A DNA stretch of 64,000 bases from Flavobacterium sp. (GCA_023251135.1 JAHEZJ010000010.1:62001-126000); one strand, 5' to 3'; counted from the first letter of the stretch, positions 8,660 through 17,678 are shown. A program made the numbers and translations. Notes: generated by a model from the sequence alone, not told the origin.

Positions 8660-9811
8660 TTATAAAGCATTTTTTCGTTGCGCTTTCCACCATCTTTCAG
8701 GCAATTCCTGATTACAAGCAGATAAATACTCATCGTATGAACACGGTAATAACGTATTTCGTTTTAATTTATTGTGACCGTTCGATTCGAACGGGATTTC
8801 GATCCACCAACGATCGGTCTTATCACTTTTATAAAAAATCAATTCTTCGTCTTCCAGAGGAACAATATATTTTAAGTACGTTGCTCTACTACCAAATGGA
8901 TATTCTTTAGAACGATAGTGATATCCTTCGATAAAATACCACACGATTTGTGCAATAATAGCCGCCTCCGGGCTTGTACTATTATGGTTGAAAATTCCGA
9001 AACAGGAAACTTTATCACTAATTCCCGCATATCGGGCTAACGAACATATTTCTTTTCCATTGAAACCGTTTGGTTCAAATGAAATCATGTTTCCTGAAGC
9101 CGATGATTTTACCGAATTCAAATCAATACTAACTAAATCGGCATCCCTGAAAACAGGCTCTGCCAAAGCAATATTGTTTGAAATTTCTCCCAAACGATAC
9201 GCATCAAAAAACAGTTTTTCGATCAAATCGATTTCTTCCTGTGAATTGTAATAGGTTTGATACCCTATATTACAGTAGTTAAAAAGATTATTAGGTTCAT
9301 CGATAATAATTTGAGTCAAATAAGAATTAGCCGAAACGGTTTCATTCTCTTTACCAAAATCAAACTTATTATCTACCGCAACCATATTTACCATTTGCTC
9401 CAAATCGTCATAGGCACGATACAAAGCATAGGTCAAATCCTGTGAACCTCCAATAACTATAGGAATCACTTTATTTTTAATCAAGGCAGAAGTCACCTTC
9501 TTTAAAGCAAAGTAAGTATCCGTTACAGAATCGCCTGCCAAAATATCTCCTAAATCTGCAATCGAAGCATCCCAGTTACCCGGAAACATGCTGTAAAGTC
9601 TTTTACGAACCGCATTTAGATTGACCACATTCACAGCATCGTTATTACGGCGATCTTCCAGAACTCCAATAACGGCAATGGTTATTTTGCTAATATCCGG
9701 AAACTGATCCTGAGTATGTAAAACTATTTTACTGCCCAGTTCCTGTGAAGACAACGAATTAATAAATTTTAAAATCCCTTCGTTAACTGGTTCTAGAAAA
9801 TCAAATTCCAT
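8660..9811 (-). CDS. Arginase/formimidoylglutamase-fold protein with degenerate metal site
   Basis: A 383-residue protein with the ureohydrolase order of motifs, but with key ligands replaced. The usual GGDHS reads GGSQD (121-125). The usual DAHxD reads DNKFD (147-151). The DxDxxDP motif reads SIDLNSV (228-234). Family members are annotated as formimidoylglutamase or arginase, but loss of the His ligands and several Asp ligands argues against a normal binuclear manganese centre. It follows topA by 3 bases and precedes gldKLMN. I infer a non-catalytic or repurposed role; function is unknown. Confidence 0.8.
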   Translation of the reverse strand: MEFDFLEPVNEGILKFINSLSSQELGSKIVLHTQDQFPDISKITIAVIGVLEDRRNNDAVNVVNLNAVRKRLYSMFPGNWDASIADLGDILAGDSVTDTYFALKKVTSALIKNKVIPIVIGGSQDLTYALYRAYDDLEQMVNMVAVDNKFDFGKENETVSANSYLTQIIIDEPNNLFNYCNIGYQTYYNSQEEIDLIEKLFFDAYRLGEISNNIALAEPVFRDADLVSIDLNSVKSSASGNMISFEPNGFNGKEICSLARYAGISDKVSCFGIFNHNSTSPEAAIIAQIVWYFIEGYHYRSKEYPFGSRATYLKYIVPLEDEELIFYKSDKTDRWWIEIPFESNGHNKLKRNTLLPCSYDEYLSACNQELPERWWKAQRKNAL

Positions 9812-9814
9812 TTT

Positions 9815-12349
9815 TTATTTCTTTTTTGCAGCTGGTTTTTTAGCCGGAGCTTTCTTTGCGGTTGTTGTTTTCTTTGCAGTTGCGGTTTTCTTAGCCGGAG
9901 TCTTTTTAGCCGGTGTTTTTTTGGCAATCATTTCCTGAACTTCAGCTAAGGTTAATTTTGTAGCATCAACATCTTTACTTAGTTCAATCTTGATTTTCCC
10001 TTTGGTAATCACAGAGCGACCCCAACGGGCTTTTTCAACCAAAATACCTTCTTCTTCCCAATTGTGAAGCACTTTATCAATATTCTTTTGCAATTTATCT
10101 TCAATCAATTCTTCGACATCTGCCTGAGATAAATTATCAAAATTATACTTCTTGCTCACGTTCACAAAAAGACCATTCCATTTGATAAACGGACCAAAAC
10201 GACCCACTCCTTTTTGAACCGACTCTCCTTTATACACCGCAATTGGTGCATCAGCAAGTGCTTTTTCGTCAATCAGTTCCTGAGCTCTTTCCTTAGAAAG
10301 ACTTAAAGGATCTTCTCCTCTTGGTAATGAAATAAAAACACTTCCATGACGTACATAAGGACCATAACGGCCATTATTTACTTCAACCTCTTCTCCTTTA
10401 TATTCTCCTAAACTTTTAGGAAGTAAAAACAAATTCAAAGCATCTTCCAGTGTAATACTCCCAATATTCTGATCTGACATTAAACTGGCAAACTTTTTAT
10501 CTTCATCATCCGCTTCTCCAATCTGAGCCATTGGGCCAAATTTTCCTAAACGAACAGAAACCTGTCTTCCGTCAGCATCTTTTCCTAAAATTCTCTCCCC
10601 GCTTTCACGTTCAGCATTCGCCTCAACTTCTTTTACATTAGGATGGAATTTGTTGTAGAATTCCTGCATCATGGTTGCCCAGTCGATATTTCCTTCAGCA
10701 ATTTCATCAAAATCCTGTTCTACTTTTGCTGTAAAATTGTAATCCAGAATGTTTCCGAAGTTTTTCACCAGGAAATCAGTAACAATCGTTCCGATATCTG
10801 TAGGCACTAATTTACCTTTATCTGAACCTGTGTTTTCTTTTAAAAGTTTCTCTCCAACTTTACTATTTTGTAACGTCAGCTGAGTATAATTACGCTCCTG
10901 TCCTTCCAGAGTTCCCTTTTCAACATAATTTCTGTTGATGATGGTAGAAATCGTTGGTGCATAGGTAGACGGACGTCCAATTCCTAATTCCTCTAATTTT
11001 TTTACCAGCGAAGCTTCCGTATAACGTGCCGGAGGTCTTGAATACCTTTCGGTTGCTGTAATATAGTTGTTGGCTAATTTTTCGTTTACTTTTAAGGCTG
11101 GTAACATCCCTTCCTGTTCTTCCTCATCATCATCATGTCCTTCCAAGTACACTTTTAAGAATCCTTCAAAAAGTAAAACTTCTCCTGAAGCTGTAAAAAT
11201 CTCATCGTGATTGTTCGCCTCGATTTTTACGTTTGTTCTTTCCAATTGTGCATCACTCATTTGTGAAGCCAGGGTTCTTTTCCAGATCAAATCATACAAA
11301 CGAGCCTGATCACGATCGATGTTCACGGTATGACGCGACATATCAGTAGGACGAATAGCCTCGTGTGCTTCCTGCGCTCCTTTGTTTTTGTTGGCAAAAG
11401 TTCTCGGCTTAGAAAATTCTTTTCCGTATGATTTTATGATTTCAGCCTCAGCCGCACTCATCGCCTCAGCTGAAAGGTTCACACTATCCGTTCTCATATA
11501 AGTAATCAATCCGGCCTCGTACAAACGCTGTGCTAATTGCATGGTGATTCCAACCGGCAAATACAATTTTCTTGCTGCTTCCTGTTGTAGCGTTGAAGTT
11601 GTAAAAGGTGCTGTTGGTGATTTTTTGGTAGGTTTAGTTTCTAAATCGGCTACCTGATATTGAGATCCGATGTTTTTATTTAAAAAATCTTCGGCTTCTT
11701 TTTTAGTATTGAAGTTCTTTGGCAATTTTGCTTTAAAAGCTTTACCTGCTTCGTTTACAAATTCTGCAACGATAGAATAAGTTGCAACTGCATTAAAATT
11801 CTGAATTTCACGCTCACGCTCTACAATCAAACGCACAGAAACCGATTGTACACGTCCTGCAGACAAACCTCCTTTAATTTTTCTCCATAATACCGGGGAC
11901 AATTCGTAACCTACTAAACGGTCCAAAACACGACGTGCCTGTTGTGCGTTTACCAAATTGTAATCAATTTCTCTTGGATTGTCGATTGCTTTAAGAATTG
12001 CAGTCTTTGTAATTTCGTGAAAAACGATTCTTTTGGTTTTTTTGGTATCCAGTTTCAATTCTTCCGCCAGGTGCCATGAAATAGCCTCCCCCTCGCGGTC
12101 CTCATCGCTCGCTAACCAAACCATTTCGGCATTCTTAGATAGTGTTTTCAGCTTACTTACCAGGGCTTTTTTATCCGGAGAAACTTCATATTTAGGCTTA
12201 AAACCATTCTCAACATCCACTCCTATTTCCTTTGATGGTAAGTCGGCTATGTGCCCATAACTTGACTCTACCTGAAAATCACTTCCCAAAAATTTCTCTA
12301 TCGTTTTCGCCTTTGCAGGTGACTCCACTATTACTAAATTCTTTGCCAT
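9815..12349 (-). CDS. topA: DNA topoisomerase I (type IA)
   Basis: The 844-residue protein starts at the internal ATG at 12349 (AKNLVIVESPAKAKTIEKFLG, the Toprim start). The longer frame adds seven residues without homology. Toprim acidic residues (ASDEDREGEAISWHL) and the active-site region GLITYMRTDS (catalytic Tyr) are present. The C-terminus carries GRYGPYVRHG-type topoisomerase repeats instead of cysteine zinc fingers. It ends in a Lys/Ala/Pro-rich tail of about 35 residues resembling histone H1, probably for DNA binding. TopA relaxes negative supercoils. It is co-transcribed with the arginase-like gene. Confidence 0.97.
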   Translation of the reverse strand: MAKNLVIVESPAKAKTIEKFLGSDFQVESSYGHIADLPSKEIGVDVENGFKPKYEVSPDKKALVSKLKTLSKNAEMVWLASDEDREGEAISWHLAEELKLDTKKTKRIVFHEITKTAILKAIDNPREIDYNLVNAQQARRVLDRLVGYELSPVLWRKIKGGLSAGRVQSVSVRLIVEREREIQNFNAVATYSIVAEFVNEAGKAFKAKLPKNFNTKKEAEDFLNKNIGSQYQVADLETKPTKKSPTAPFTTSTLQQEAARKLYLPVGITMQLAQRLYEAGLITYMRTDSVNLSAEAMSAAEAEIIKSYGKEFSKPRTFANKNKGAQEAHEAIRPTDMSRHTVNIDRDQARLYDLIWKRTLASQMSDAQLERTNVKIEANNHDEIFTASGEVLLFEGFLKVYLEGHDDDEEEQEGMLPALKVNEKLANNYITATERYSRPPARYTEASLVKKLEELGIGRPSTYAPTISTIINRNYVEKGTLEGQERNYTQLTLQNSKVGEKLLKENTGSDKGKLVPTDIGTIVTDFLVKNFGNILDYNFTAKVEQDFDEIAEGNIDWATMMQEFYNKFHPNVKEVEANAERESGERILGKDADGRQVSVRLGKFGPMAQIGEADDEDKKFASLMSDQNIGSITLEDALNLFLLPKSLGEYKGEEVEVNNGRYGPYVRHGSVFISLPRGEDPLSLSKERAQELIDEKALADAPIAVYKGESVQKGVGRFGPFIKWNGLFVNVSKKYNFDNLSQADVEELIEDKLQKNIDKVLHNWEEEGILVEKARWGRSVITKGKIKIELSKDVDATKLTLAEVQEMIAKKTPAKKTPAKKTATAKKTTTAKKAPAKKPAAKKK

Positions 12350-12367
12350 TGCTCTATTTTTCTGCAA

Positions 12368-12375
12368 CAAAAGTA
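12368..12375 (-). promoter_or_regulatory. Putative -7 element for topA (TACTTTTG)
   Basis: A match to TAnnTTTG on the minus strand, 18 bases before the topA ATG, which would give a leader of about 10-13 bases. No -33 element is obvious. Confidence 0.45.
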
Positions 12376-12536
12376 TCTATTTTTTTTAAATATCTACTCC
12401 GCGAACTCATTTTTGAGTTATTTTAGTATTATGTTTCCTAAAATTGCAGATTTATCTGTAATCTCACTTTATACATATATAGGTATAACTTTTTGGATTG
12501 CAGATGCTGATTGTTGATTGTTAATTGTTAATTGTT

Positions 12537-12578
12537 GATCACATCTCACAGATCACATCTCACAGATCACATCTCACA
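12537..12578 (+). repeat. Three perfect tandem copies of a 14-base unit
   Basis: GATCACATCTCACA occurs three times head to tail (12537, 12551, 12565), then breaks into GATTACAAAATC. The preceding bases are a looser repeat of TTGTTGATTGTTAATTG. The array lies in the gap between the divergent topA and miaB genes, 41 bases upstream of the miaB -33 element. Confidence 0.85.
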
Positions 12579-12618
12579 GATTACAAAATCATAAATCTAA
12601 AATCTTTTCTCTGCCATC

Positions 12619-12650
12619 TTGTCAGATTCACGGCATTTCCCTTATCTTTG
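12619..12650 (+). promoter_or_regulatory. Promoter of miaB (TTG / TATCTTTG)
   Basis: TTG at 12619-12621 and TATCTTTG at 12643-12650 are separated by 21 bases, matching the Bacteroidota -33/-7 architecture. The miaB ATG is 17 bases further on, so the leader is about 10 bases. Confidence 0.7.
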
Positions 12651-12667
12651 CACTTTGAAATTATACA

Positions 12668-14113
12668 ATGGAAAAGATTATTGAGGAAAGCAAACAAGGT
12701 GAAAGCCTCGTTTTGGAAAATAAACCTGAGAATACTAAAAAACTTTTTATTGAAAGTTACGGTTGTGCGATGAATTTTTCGGACAGTGAAATTGTAGCTT
12801 CCATTTTATCTGAAAACGGTTTTAATACTACACAAACTCTTGAAGATGCCGATTTAGTTCTGGTAAATACCTGTTCAATTCGGGATAAGGCAGAGCAAAC
12901 TATTCGCAAACGTCTGGAAAAATACAATGCTGTAAAGCGCATCAATCCGAAAATGAAAGTAGGCGTTTTGGGCTGTATGGCCGAACGTTTAAAAAGTCAG
13001 TTTTTAGAAGAAGAAAAGATAGTCGATCTTGTTGTTGGACCTGATGCTTACAAGGATCTGCCGAATTTATTAGCAGAAGTTGAAGAAGGACGCGATGCCA
13101 TCAATGTCATTTTATCAAAAGAAGAAACTTACGGAGACATTTCACCCGTTCGTTTGATGAGTAACGGTATTACTGCCCTGGTTTCTATTACCCGTGGCTG
13201 TGATAATATGTGTACGTTTTGCGTTGTGCCTTTTACACGCGGACGTGAGCGCAGCCGTGAACCTCAGAGTATCATGAATGAAATTCAGGATTTATGGGAC
13301 AAAGGTTTTAAAGAAATTACGCTCTTAGGTCAAAATGTCGACAGTTACCTTTGGTACGGCGGAGGATTAAAGAAGGACTTCGTAAATGCCTCTGAAATGC
13401 AAAAAGCAACAGCAGTTGATTTCGATCAGTTACTGGAGATGGTAGCCGTTGGTTTCCCAAAAATGCGCATCCGATTTTCGACCTCTAATCCACAGGACAT
13501 GCACGAAAGTGTATTGCACGTTATCGCAAAACACCCTAATATCTGCAAACACATTCACTTACCGGTTCAGTCGGGAAGTAACAGAATTTTAAAAGAAATG
13601 AATCGTTTGCACACTCGTGAAGAATACATGACTTTGATTGATAAAATCAGAGCCATCATTCCGAACGCATCGATTTCGCAGGATATGATCGCCGGTTTCC
13701 CTACAGAAACCGAAGAAGATCACCAGGACACTATGAGTTTAATGGAATATGTGAAGTATAATTTCGGTTATATGTACTCCTACTCTGAGCGTCCGGGAAC
13801 TTTGGCCGGAAGAAAAATGGAAGATGATGTTGCAGAGGAAACCAAAGCCAGAAGATTACAGGAAATTGTCGATTTACAACAAAAACACGCCTGGTTCCGC
13901 AGTGAGGAATTCGTAGGACAAACAGTTGAAGTTTTAGTCGAGAAAGTCTCTAAAAAATCAACTGAAGAATTCTCAGGAAGAAATTCACAAAGTATTACAG
14001 TGGTTTTCCCAAAAGAAAATTACACGATTGGAGACTTTGTAAATGTCAAAATCGAAAGCTGTACATCAGGAACATTAAAAGGAAAAGCTGTTGGATATTC
14101 TGAAATGAATTAA
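12668..14113 (+). CDS. miaB: tRNA (N6-isopentenyl adenosine-37-C2) methylthiotransferase
   Basis: A 481-residue radical-SAM methylthiotransferase. The N-terminal UPF0004 domain has the cluster ligands Cys33 (SYGCAMN), Cys69 (NTCSIRD) and Cys103 (LGCMAER). The radical-SAM motif is RGCDNMCTFC (Cys178, Cys182, Cys185). A TRAM domain occupies the last 65 or so residues. SYGCAMN and the overall spacing fit MiaB rather than RimO or MtaB. It adds the methylthio group to i6A37 of tRNAs reading UNN codons. It heads the run miaB, sigma-54 activator, lptE, TPR protein, secG. Confidence 0.96.
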   Translation: MEKIIEESKQGESLVLENKPENTKKLFIESYGCAMNFSDSEIVASILSENGFNTTQTLEDADLVLVNTCSIRDKAEQTIRKRLEKYNAVKRINPKMKVGVLGCMAERLKSQFLEEEKIVDLVVGPDAYKDLPNLLAEVEEGRDAINVILSKEETYGDISPVRLMSNGITALVSITRGCDNMCTFCVVPFTRGRERSREPQSIMNEIQDLWDKGFKEITLLGQNVDSYLWYGGGLKKDFVNASEMQKATAVDFDQLLEMVAVGFPKMRIRFSTSNPQDMHESVLHVIAKHPNICKHIHLPVQSGSNRILKEMNRLHTREEYMTLIDKIRAIIPNASISQDMIAGFPTETEEDHQDTMSLMEYVKYNFGYMYSYSERPGTLAGRKMEDDVAEETKARRLQEIVDLQQKHAWFRSEEFVGQTVEVLVEKVSKKSTEEFSGRNSQSITVVFPKENYTIGDFVNVKIESCTSGTLKGKAVGYSEMN

Positions 14114-14121
14114 AAAAGTTA

Positions 14122-14182
14122 TTTCAGGTTTCAAGTTTCAGGTTCTTTGCGTAACTTGAAACTTGAAACCTGAAACAAACAA
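14122..14182. repeat. Inverted repeat of the TTTCAAGTTTCAGGTT family
   Basis: The 89-base gap between miaB and the sigma-54 activator is filled by GTTTCAGGTTTCAAGTTTC facing AACTTGAAACTTGAAACCT. It can fold into a long hairpin. A related element lies at 39900-39967 in the dcw cluster. Confidence 0.75.
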
Positions 14183-14202
14183 AACTTGAAACAAAAACAT
14201 AC

Positions 14203-15456
14203 ATGGAAACAGTTCAAGCAATAAAACAGCGATTTGAGATTATCGGAAACGATCCTAAACTAAATCGCGCTATTGAAAAAGCCATTCAGGTTGCGCCTAC
14301 TGATATTTCGGTAATGGTAACCGGGGAAAGTGGTGTAGGTAAAGAAAATATTCCAAGAATCATCCATTCGCTTTCACACCGAAAACATGGAAAATATATT
14401 GCTGTAAACTGTGGAGCTATTCCGGAAGGAACTATCGACAGTGAGCTTTTTGGTCACGAAAAAGGAGCTTTTACAGGTGCTACAAGTACACGTGAAGGTT
14501 ATTTCGAAGTAGCCGATGGCGGAACGATTTTCCTCGATGAAGTTGGAGAATTACCTTTAACCACTCAGGTTCGTTTGCTTCGTGTACTTGAAAATGGTGA
14601 ATTTATCAAAGTAGGTTCTTCGCAGGTTCAGAAAACCAATGTGCGAATTGTAGCCGCTACAAACGTTAACCTTTTCAATGCAATCGAAAAAGGAAAGTTC
14701 CGTGAAGATTTGTATTATCGTTTGACGACTGTCGAAATTACACTGCCTCCATTGCGCGAAAGAAACGACGACATCCATTTATTGTTTCGAAAATTTGTTG
14801 CCGACTTTGCACACAAATATAAAATGCCTCCATTAAAATTAGACGATGATGCGGTACAGCTTCTTCAAAAATTCAGATGGAACGGAAACATTCGTCAATT
14901 GCGAAACGTGGCCGAACAGATTTCAGTTCTGGAAACCAATCGCGATATTTCATTAGCTACTTTACAATCGTATTTACCAACCGAAGGAAGCAACTTGCCT
15001 TCTGTTATTAACGACAATAAAAAAGAAAGTGATTTCAGTACGGAAAGAGACATCTTGTACAAGGTACTTTTTGATATGAAAAGCGACCTGAACGATTTGA
15101 AGAAACTCACTTTAGAATTAATGAAAAACGGCACAAAAGTGCAGGATATCAATCCGAATTTAATTCAGAAAATATACGGTTCGCAGGAAAACGAAAGCGA
15201 AATTGATTTTGAAGAAGAACCAAGAACCGCTGTAATGACGCCTACTGCCCGCGAAGAGAATTATCAGATGCAGGATGACAATTATTTGTTTGCAGAAACC
15301 ATCGAAGAAGAAGAGGTTTTGCGTTTGGAACAGAAAGAAATCGAAATGATCAAAAAATCATTAGAAAAAAACAAAGGAAAACGAAAAGCAGCAGCAGATG
15401 AACTGGGAATTTCGGAACGAACTTTGTACAGGAAAATTAAACAATTCGATTTATAA
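14203..15456 (+). CDS. Sigma-54-dependent transcriptional activator without receiver domain
   Basis: A 417-residue AAA+ enhancer-binding protein. It has Walker A GESGVGKE (41-48), the sigma-54-contacting loop GAFTGA (88-93), Walker B IFLDE (109-113) and a C-terminal Fis-type helix-turn-helix (RKAAADELGISERTLYRKIKQF). There is no receiver, GAF or PAS domain in front: the AAA+ module starts almost at residue 10. Activity is therefore not controlled by phosphorylation in cis. It has a Glu-rich linker of about 100 residues between AAA+ and HTH. Targets are unknown; sigma-54-like sites exist at 61179 and, weaker, at 18100. Confidence 0.93.
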   Translation: METVQAIKQRFEIIGNDPKLNRAIEKAIQVAPTDISVMVTGESGVGKENIPRIIHSLSHRKHGKYIAVNCGAIPEGTIDSELFGHEKGAFTGATSTREGYFEVADGGTIFLDEVGELPLTTQVRLLRVLENGEFIKVGSSQVQKTNVRIVAATNVNLFNAIEKGKFREDLYYRLTTVEITLPPLRERNDDIHLLFRKFVADFAHKYKMPPLKLDDDAVQLLQKFRWNGNIRQLRNVAEQISVLETNRDISLATLQSYLPTEGSNLPSVINDNKKESDFSTERDILYKVLFDMKSDLNDLKKLTLELMKNGTKVQDINPNLIQKIYGSQENESEIDFEEEPRTAVMTPTAREENYQMQDDNYLFAETIEEEEVLRLEQKEIEMIKKSLEKNKGKRKAAADELGISERTLYRKIKQFDL

Positions 15457-15661
15457 AAAAAACAAGTTTCAAATTCCAACGTCTAAATTCCAAACTCCAA
15501 GTTTGAACGTTAAATCTAAATAAATCCCAAATTGCTTCTTGAGTTCGCTAGCGGCGAATTCAAATTGTTATATTTGAAAAAAAAATAGAGTTTCCCAAAA
15601 ATTGGAATTTGGAATTTGAGATTTGGAATTTAAAACATTGGATTTTACCCCAATTGATATT
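15457..15661. repeat. Intergenic AAATTCCAA-family repeats and palindrome
   Basis: The gap before lptE carries several AAATTCCAA motifs (15474-15530) facing TTGGAATTTGGAATTTGAG (15603-15625), a long imperfect inverted repeat. Between them is the palindrome GAGTTCGCTAGCGGCGAATTC-type element (about 15541-15561) and a TATATTTG -7 match (15569-15576) that could serve lptE. Confidence 0.65.
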
Positions 15662-16165
15662 ATGAAAAAAATATATTCTTTACTAGCCTTAATGAGCTTG
15701 TTCCTGTTAAGCGGTTGTTCGGTTTACAACTTTACCGGAACAGGAAACATCGATGCCAAAACTTTTCAGGTTAACTTTTTTCAGAATAATGCTGATTTAA
15801 TTGAACCGGGAATTGACCGAACTTTTACCTTAACGTTACAGGATTTAATTCAAAATCAAACCAATTTAAACTTAGTCAGCAATAGCGGTGATTTAGTTTA
15901 CGAAGGAGAAATTGTAGATTACAGAACCACTCCAATGACGGCAACTGCCAATCAGGGAGCCTCTCAAAACCGTTTGACTGTTCGTGTAAATGTTAGGTTT
16001 ACAAACAAGAAGAAGGAAAAAGATGATTTCGAAAAAACATTTGAATTCTACTATGATTTCGAAGGACAGGGACTGCCTACCGGAGCTACTCTGAATACAG
16101 CAATTCAGGTTATTTTTGAAAGAATCACACAAGATATTTTCAATGAGTCATTAGCAAAATGGTAG
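15662..16165 (+). CDS. lptE: LptE-family LPS-assembly lipoprotein
   Basis: From the ATG at 15662 this is a 167-residue lipoprotein with a signal peptide ending in LLSGC. The upstream extension to 15623 would place extra residues before the signal and runs through repeat DNA. The body (SVYNFTGTGNIDAKTFQVNFF and the GLPTGATLNTAIQVIFERIT end) matches Bacteroidota LptE-like proteins. These plug the LptD barrel and insert LPS in the outer membrane. No lptD lies in this window. Confidence 0.85.
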   Translation: MKKIYSLLALMSLFLLSGCSVYNFTGTGNIDAKTFQVNFFQNNADLIEPGIDRTFTLTLQDLIQNQTNLNLVSNSGDLVYEGEIVDYRTTPMTATANQGASQNRLTVRVNVRFTNKKKEKDDFEKTFEFYYDFEGQGLPTGATLNTAIQVIFERITQDIFNESLAKW

Positions 16166-16200
16166 TTTGCTTATTTGTTGAATCGTTAAAACGTTTTACC

Positions 16201-16216
16201 GTTTAATCGATTAAAC
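16201..16216. repeat. Perfect 16-base palindrome GTTTAATCGATTAAAC
   Basis: A perfect dyad in the 103-base gap between lptE and the TPR gene. It is surrounded by related TTGAATCGTTAAAACG and CGATTAACAGTTAACCGATT pieces. The region may be a degenerate repeat element or an operator. Confidence 0.6.
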
Positions 16217-16268
16217 AGCAAAACCAATAAAAACGATTAACAGTTAACCGATTAAACACAAAGAATAA

Positions 16269-17678
16269 ATGAATGTAACGGATTATACCTACTTAATGAA
16301 CAAACCTGATACTATTACAGAAAAACAGGCAGAGGCATTAGGAAGTGTTTTGAATGAATTTCCCTATTTTCAAAGTGCAAGGGCATTGCGCTTGAAAGGG
16401 CTTTACGATCAAAACAGCTTTAAGTATAATTATGCCTTAAAAGTTACGGCAGCACATACTACGGATCGTACCGTTTTATTTGATTTTATTACTTCTGAAA
16501 CTTTCACTTCGATTCAGAGTGACTATTACGACCGAAAACTGAGAGATCTACTCGAAATTAAAGTTTTTGACAGTGAAATTGTTTCCTTTGAAGAAGTAAA
16601 AAAAGCAACTGAGGTCAGAGTTGATCCAATCGAGCAATCTATACTGGATTCTATCAAAGAAGCCACAACGGTAACTTTTGAAAAACCTGTAAAAACAGTC
16701 GAAGAACCTGTTAAGCCATTTATTGAGCAATCTATTATTGATGCCGTAAAAGAAGTGGCAGCGGTAACTTTTGAAGAACCTGTAAAAATAGCAGAAGAAC
16801 CTGTTAAACCATTTATTGAGCAATCTATTATTGATACCGTAAAAGAAGTAGCAGCTGTAACTTTTGAAGCCCCTGTAAAAACAGAAGAAAAACCAGGTGA
16901 AGTTGTTATCGAACAAGCTGTTTCTGTCACTCCTCAGGAAACTGCTTCAATAACTGTGGAAGAACCTGCCAAAACGGAGCAGCCAGAAGTAAATTTAGCT
17001 CCGGAAGAAGCTGCATTACCTCCGGTTAAAGAACCAACACCTACTTTTTTCGATGAAATAGTAGAGGAAGAGATTGCGGAAGTAGAGGAAGTAAAAGTGA
17101 ATCCAATCGAGCAATCGATCTTAAATTCTATAAAAGAAGCAACAACCGTTGTTCCTGAACAGCCTAAAGCAGCCGAAGAACCGAAAGAAATTGAAATTTC
17201 GGAAAGTGTAAAAACGGCAGAAGAAAACCTGGAAATTGGACAGCCTTTAGATTTTTCGGTAAACGAGAAACATTCTTTTCAGGAATGGCTGCAATTGTCC
17301 CGAACAGAACCAATTGACAGAACTGAAGAAACTTCAGCCGAAATAAAACAGTCTGAAAAAGCAGCTGAATCGGAAACAATTGACGATGAGAAAAAGAAAA
17401 AGGCGGAATTAATTGATAAATTCATCGAAACCAATCCGAAAATCTCTCCGATCAAACAGACTGCAATAACACAAACAGTAGTATCCGACCCTAATAAAGA
17501 GGATAATTCCTACTTAATGACTGAAACTTTAGCCAGAGTATATTTGGAACAAAAAAAATACACCAAAGCAATACAAGCATATGAAATATTAATTTTGAAA
17601 TATCCAGAAAAAATTAGTTTCTTTGCAGACCGTATTTCGGATATAAAGATTTTACAACAAAATAACAATAATATTTAA
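16269..17678 (+). CDS. Repeat-rich cytoplasmic protein with C-terminal TPR
   Basis: A 469-residue protein with no signal peptide. Residues 1-110 form a compact N-terminal domain. A long acidic, Val/Glu/Pro-rich disordered region follows and includes three near-identical 31-residue repeats (unit IEQSIIDAVKEVAAVTFEEP plus PVK-rich tail). A TPR-like end (ETLARVYLEQKKYTKAIQAYEILILKYP) closes it. Homologues sit between lptE and secG in flavobacteria; no function is established. The codon 4 bases before secG is its stop, so the two are translationally close. Confidence 0.85.
   Translation: MNVTDYTYLMNKPDTITEKQAEALGSVLNEFPYFQSARALRLKGLYDQNSFKYNYALKVTAAHTTDRTVLFDFITSETFTSIQSDYYDRKLRDLLEIKVFDSEIVSFEEVKKATEVRVDPIEQSILDSIKEATTVTFEKPVKTVEEPVKPFIEQSIIDAVKEVAAVTFEEPVKIAEEPVKPFIEQSIIDTVKEVAAVTFEAPVKTEEKPGEVVIEQAVSVTPQETASITVEEPAKTEQPEVNLAPEEAALPPVKEPTPTFFDEIVEEEIAEVEEVKVNPIEQSILNSIKEATTVVPEQPKAAEEPKEIEISESVKTAEENLEIGQPLDFSVNEKHSFQEWLQLSRTEPIDRTEETSAEIKQSEKAAESETIDDEKKKKAELIDKFIETNPKISPIKQTAITQTVVSDPNKEDNSYLMTETLARVYLEQKKYTKAIQAYEILILKYPEKISFFADRISDIKILQQNNNNI
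16629..16907 (+). repeat. Three in-frame 93-base tandem repeats inside the TPR gene
   Basis: Each unit encodes 31 residues starting IEQSI and ending in a PVKPF-like tail. Units 2 and 3 are nearly identical at DNA level, and unit 1 is more diverged. A further isolated copy (NPIEQSILNSIKEATTV) is at about 17101-17152. This points to recent unit expansion by slippage or unequal recombination. Confidence 0.85.

Noticed and set aside
12537..12578. CRISPR array
   Set aside because: The 14-base units have no spacers and no cas genes are near.
16526..16930. Two long minus-strand frames opposite the repeat protein
   Set aside because: They arise because the 93-base repeats keep other frames open; no motifs and no start context.
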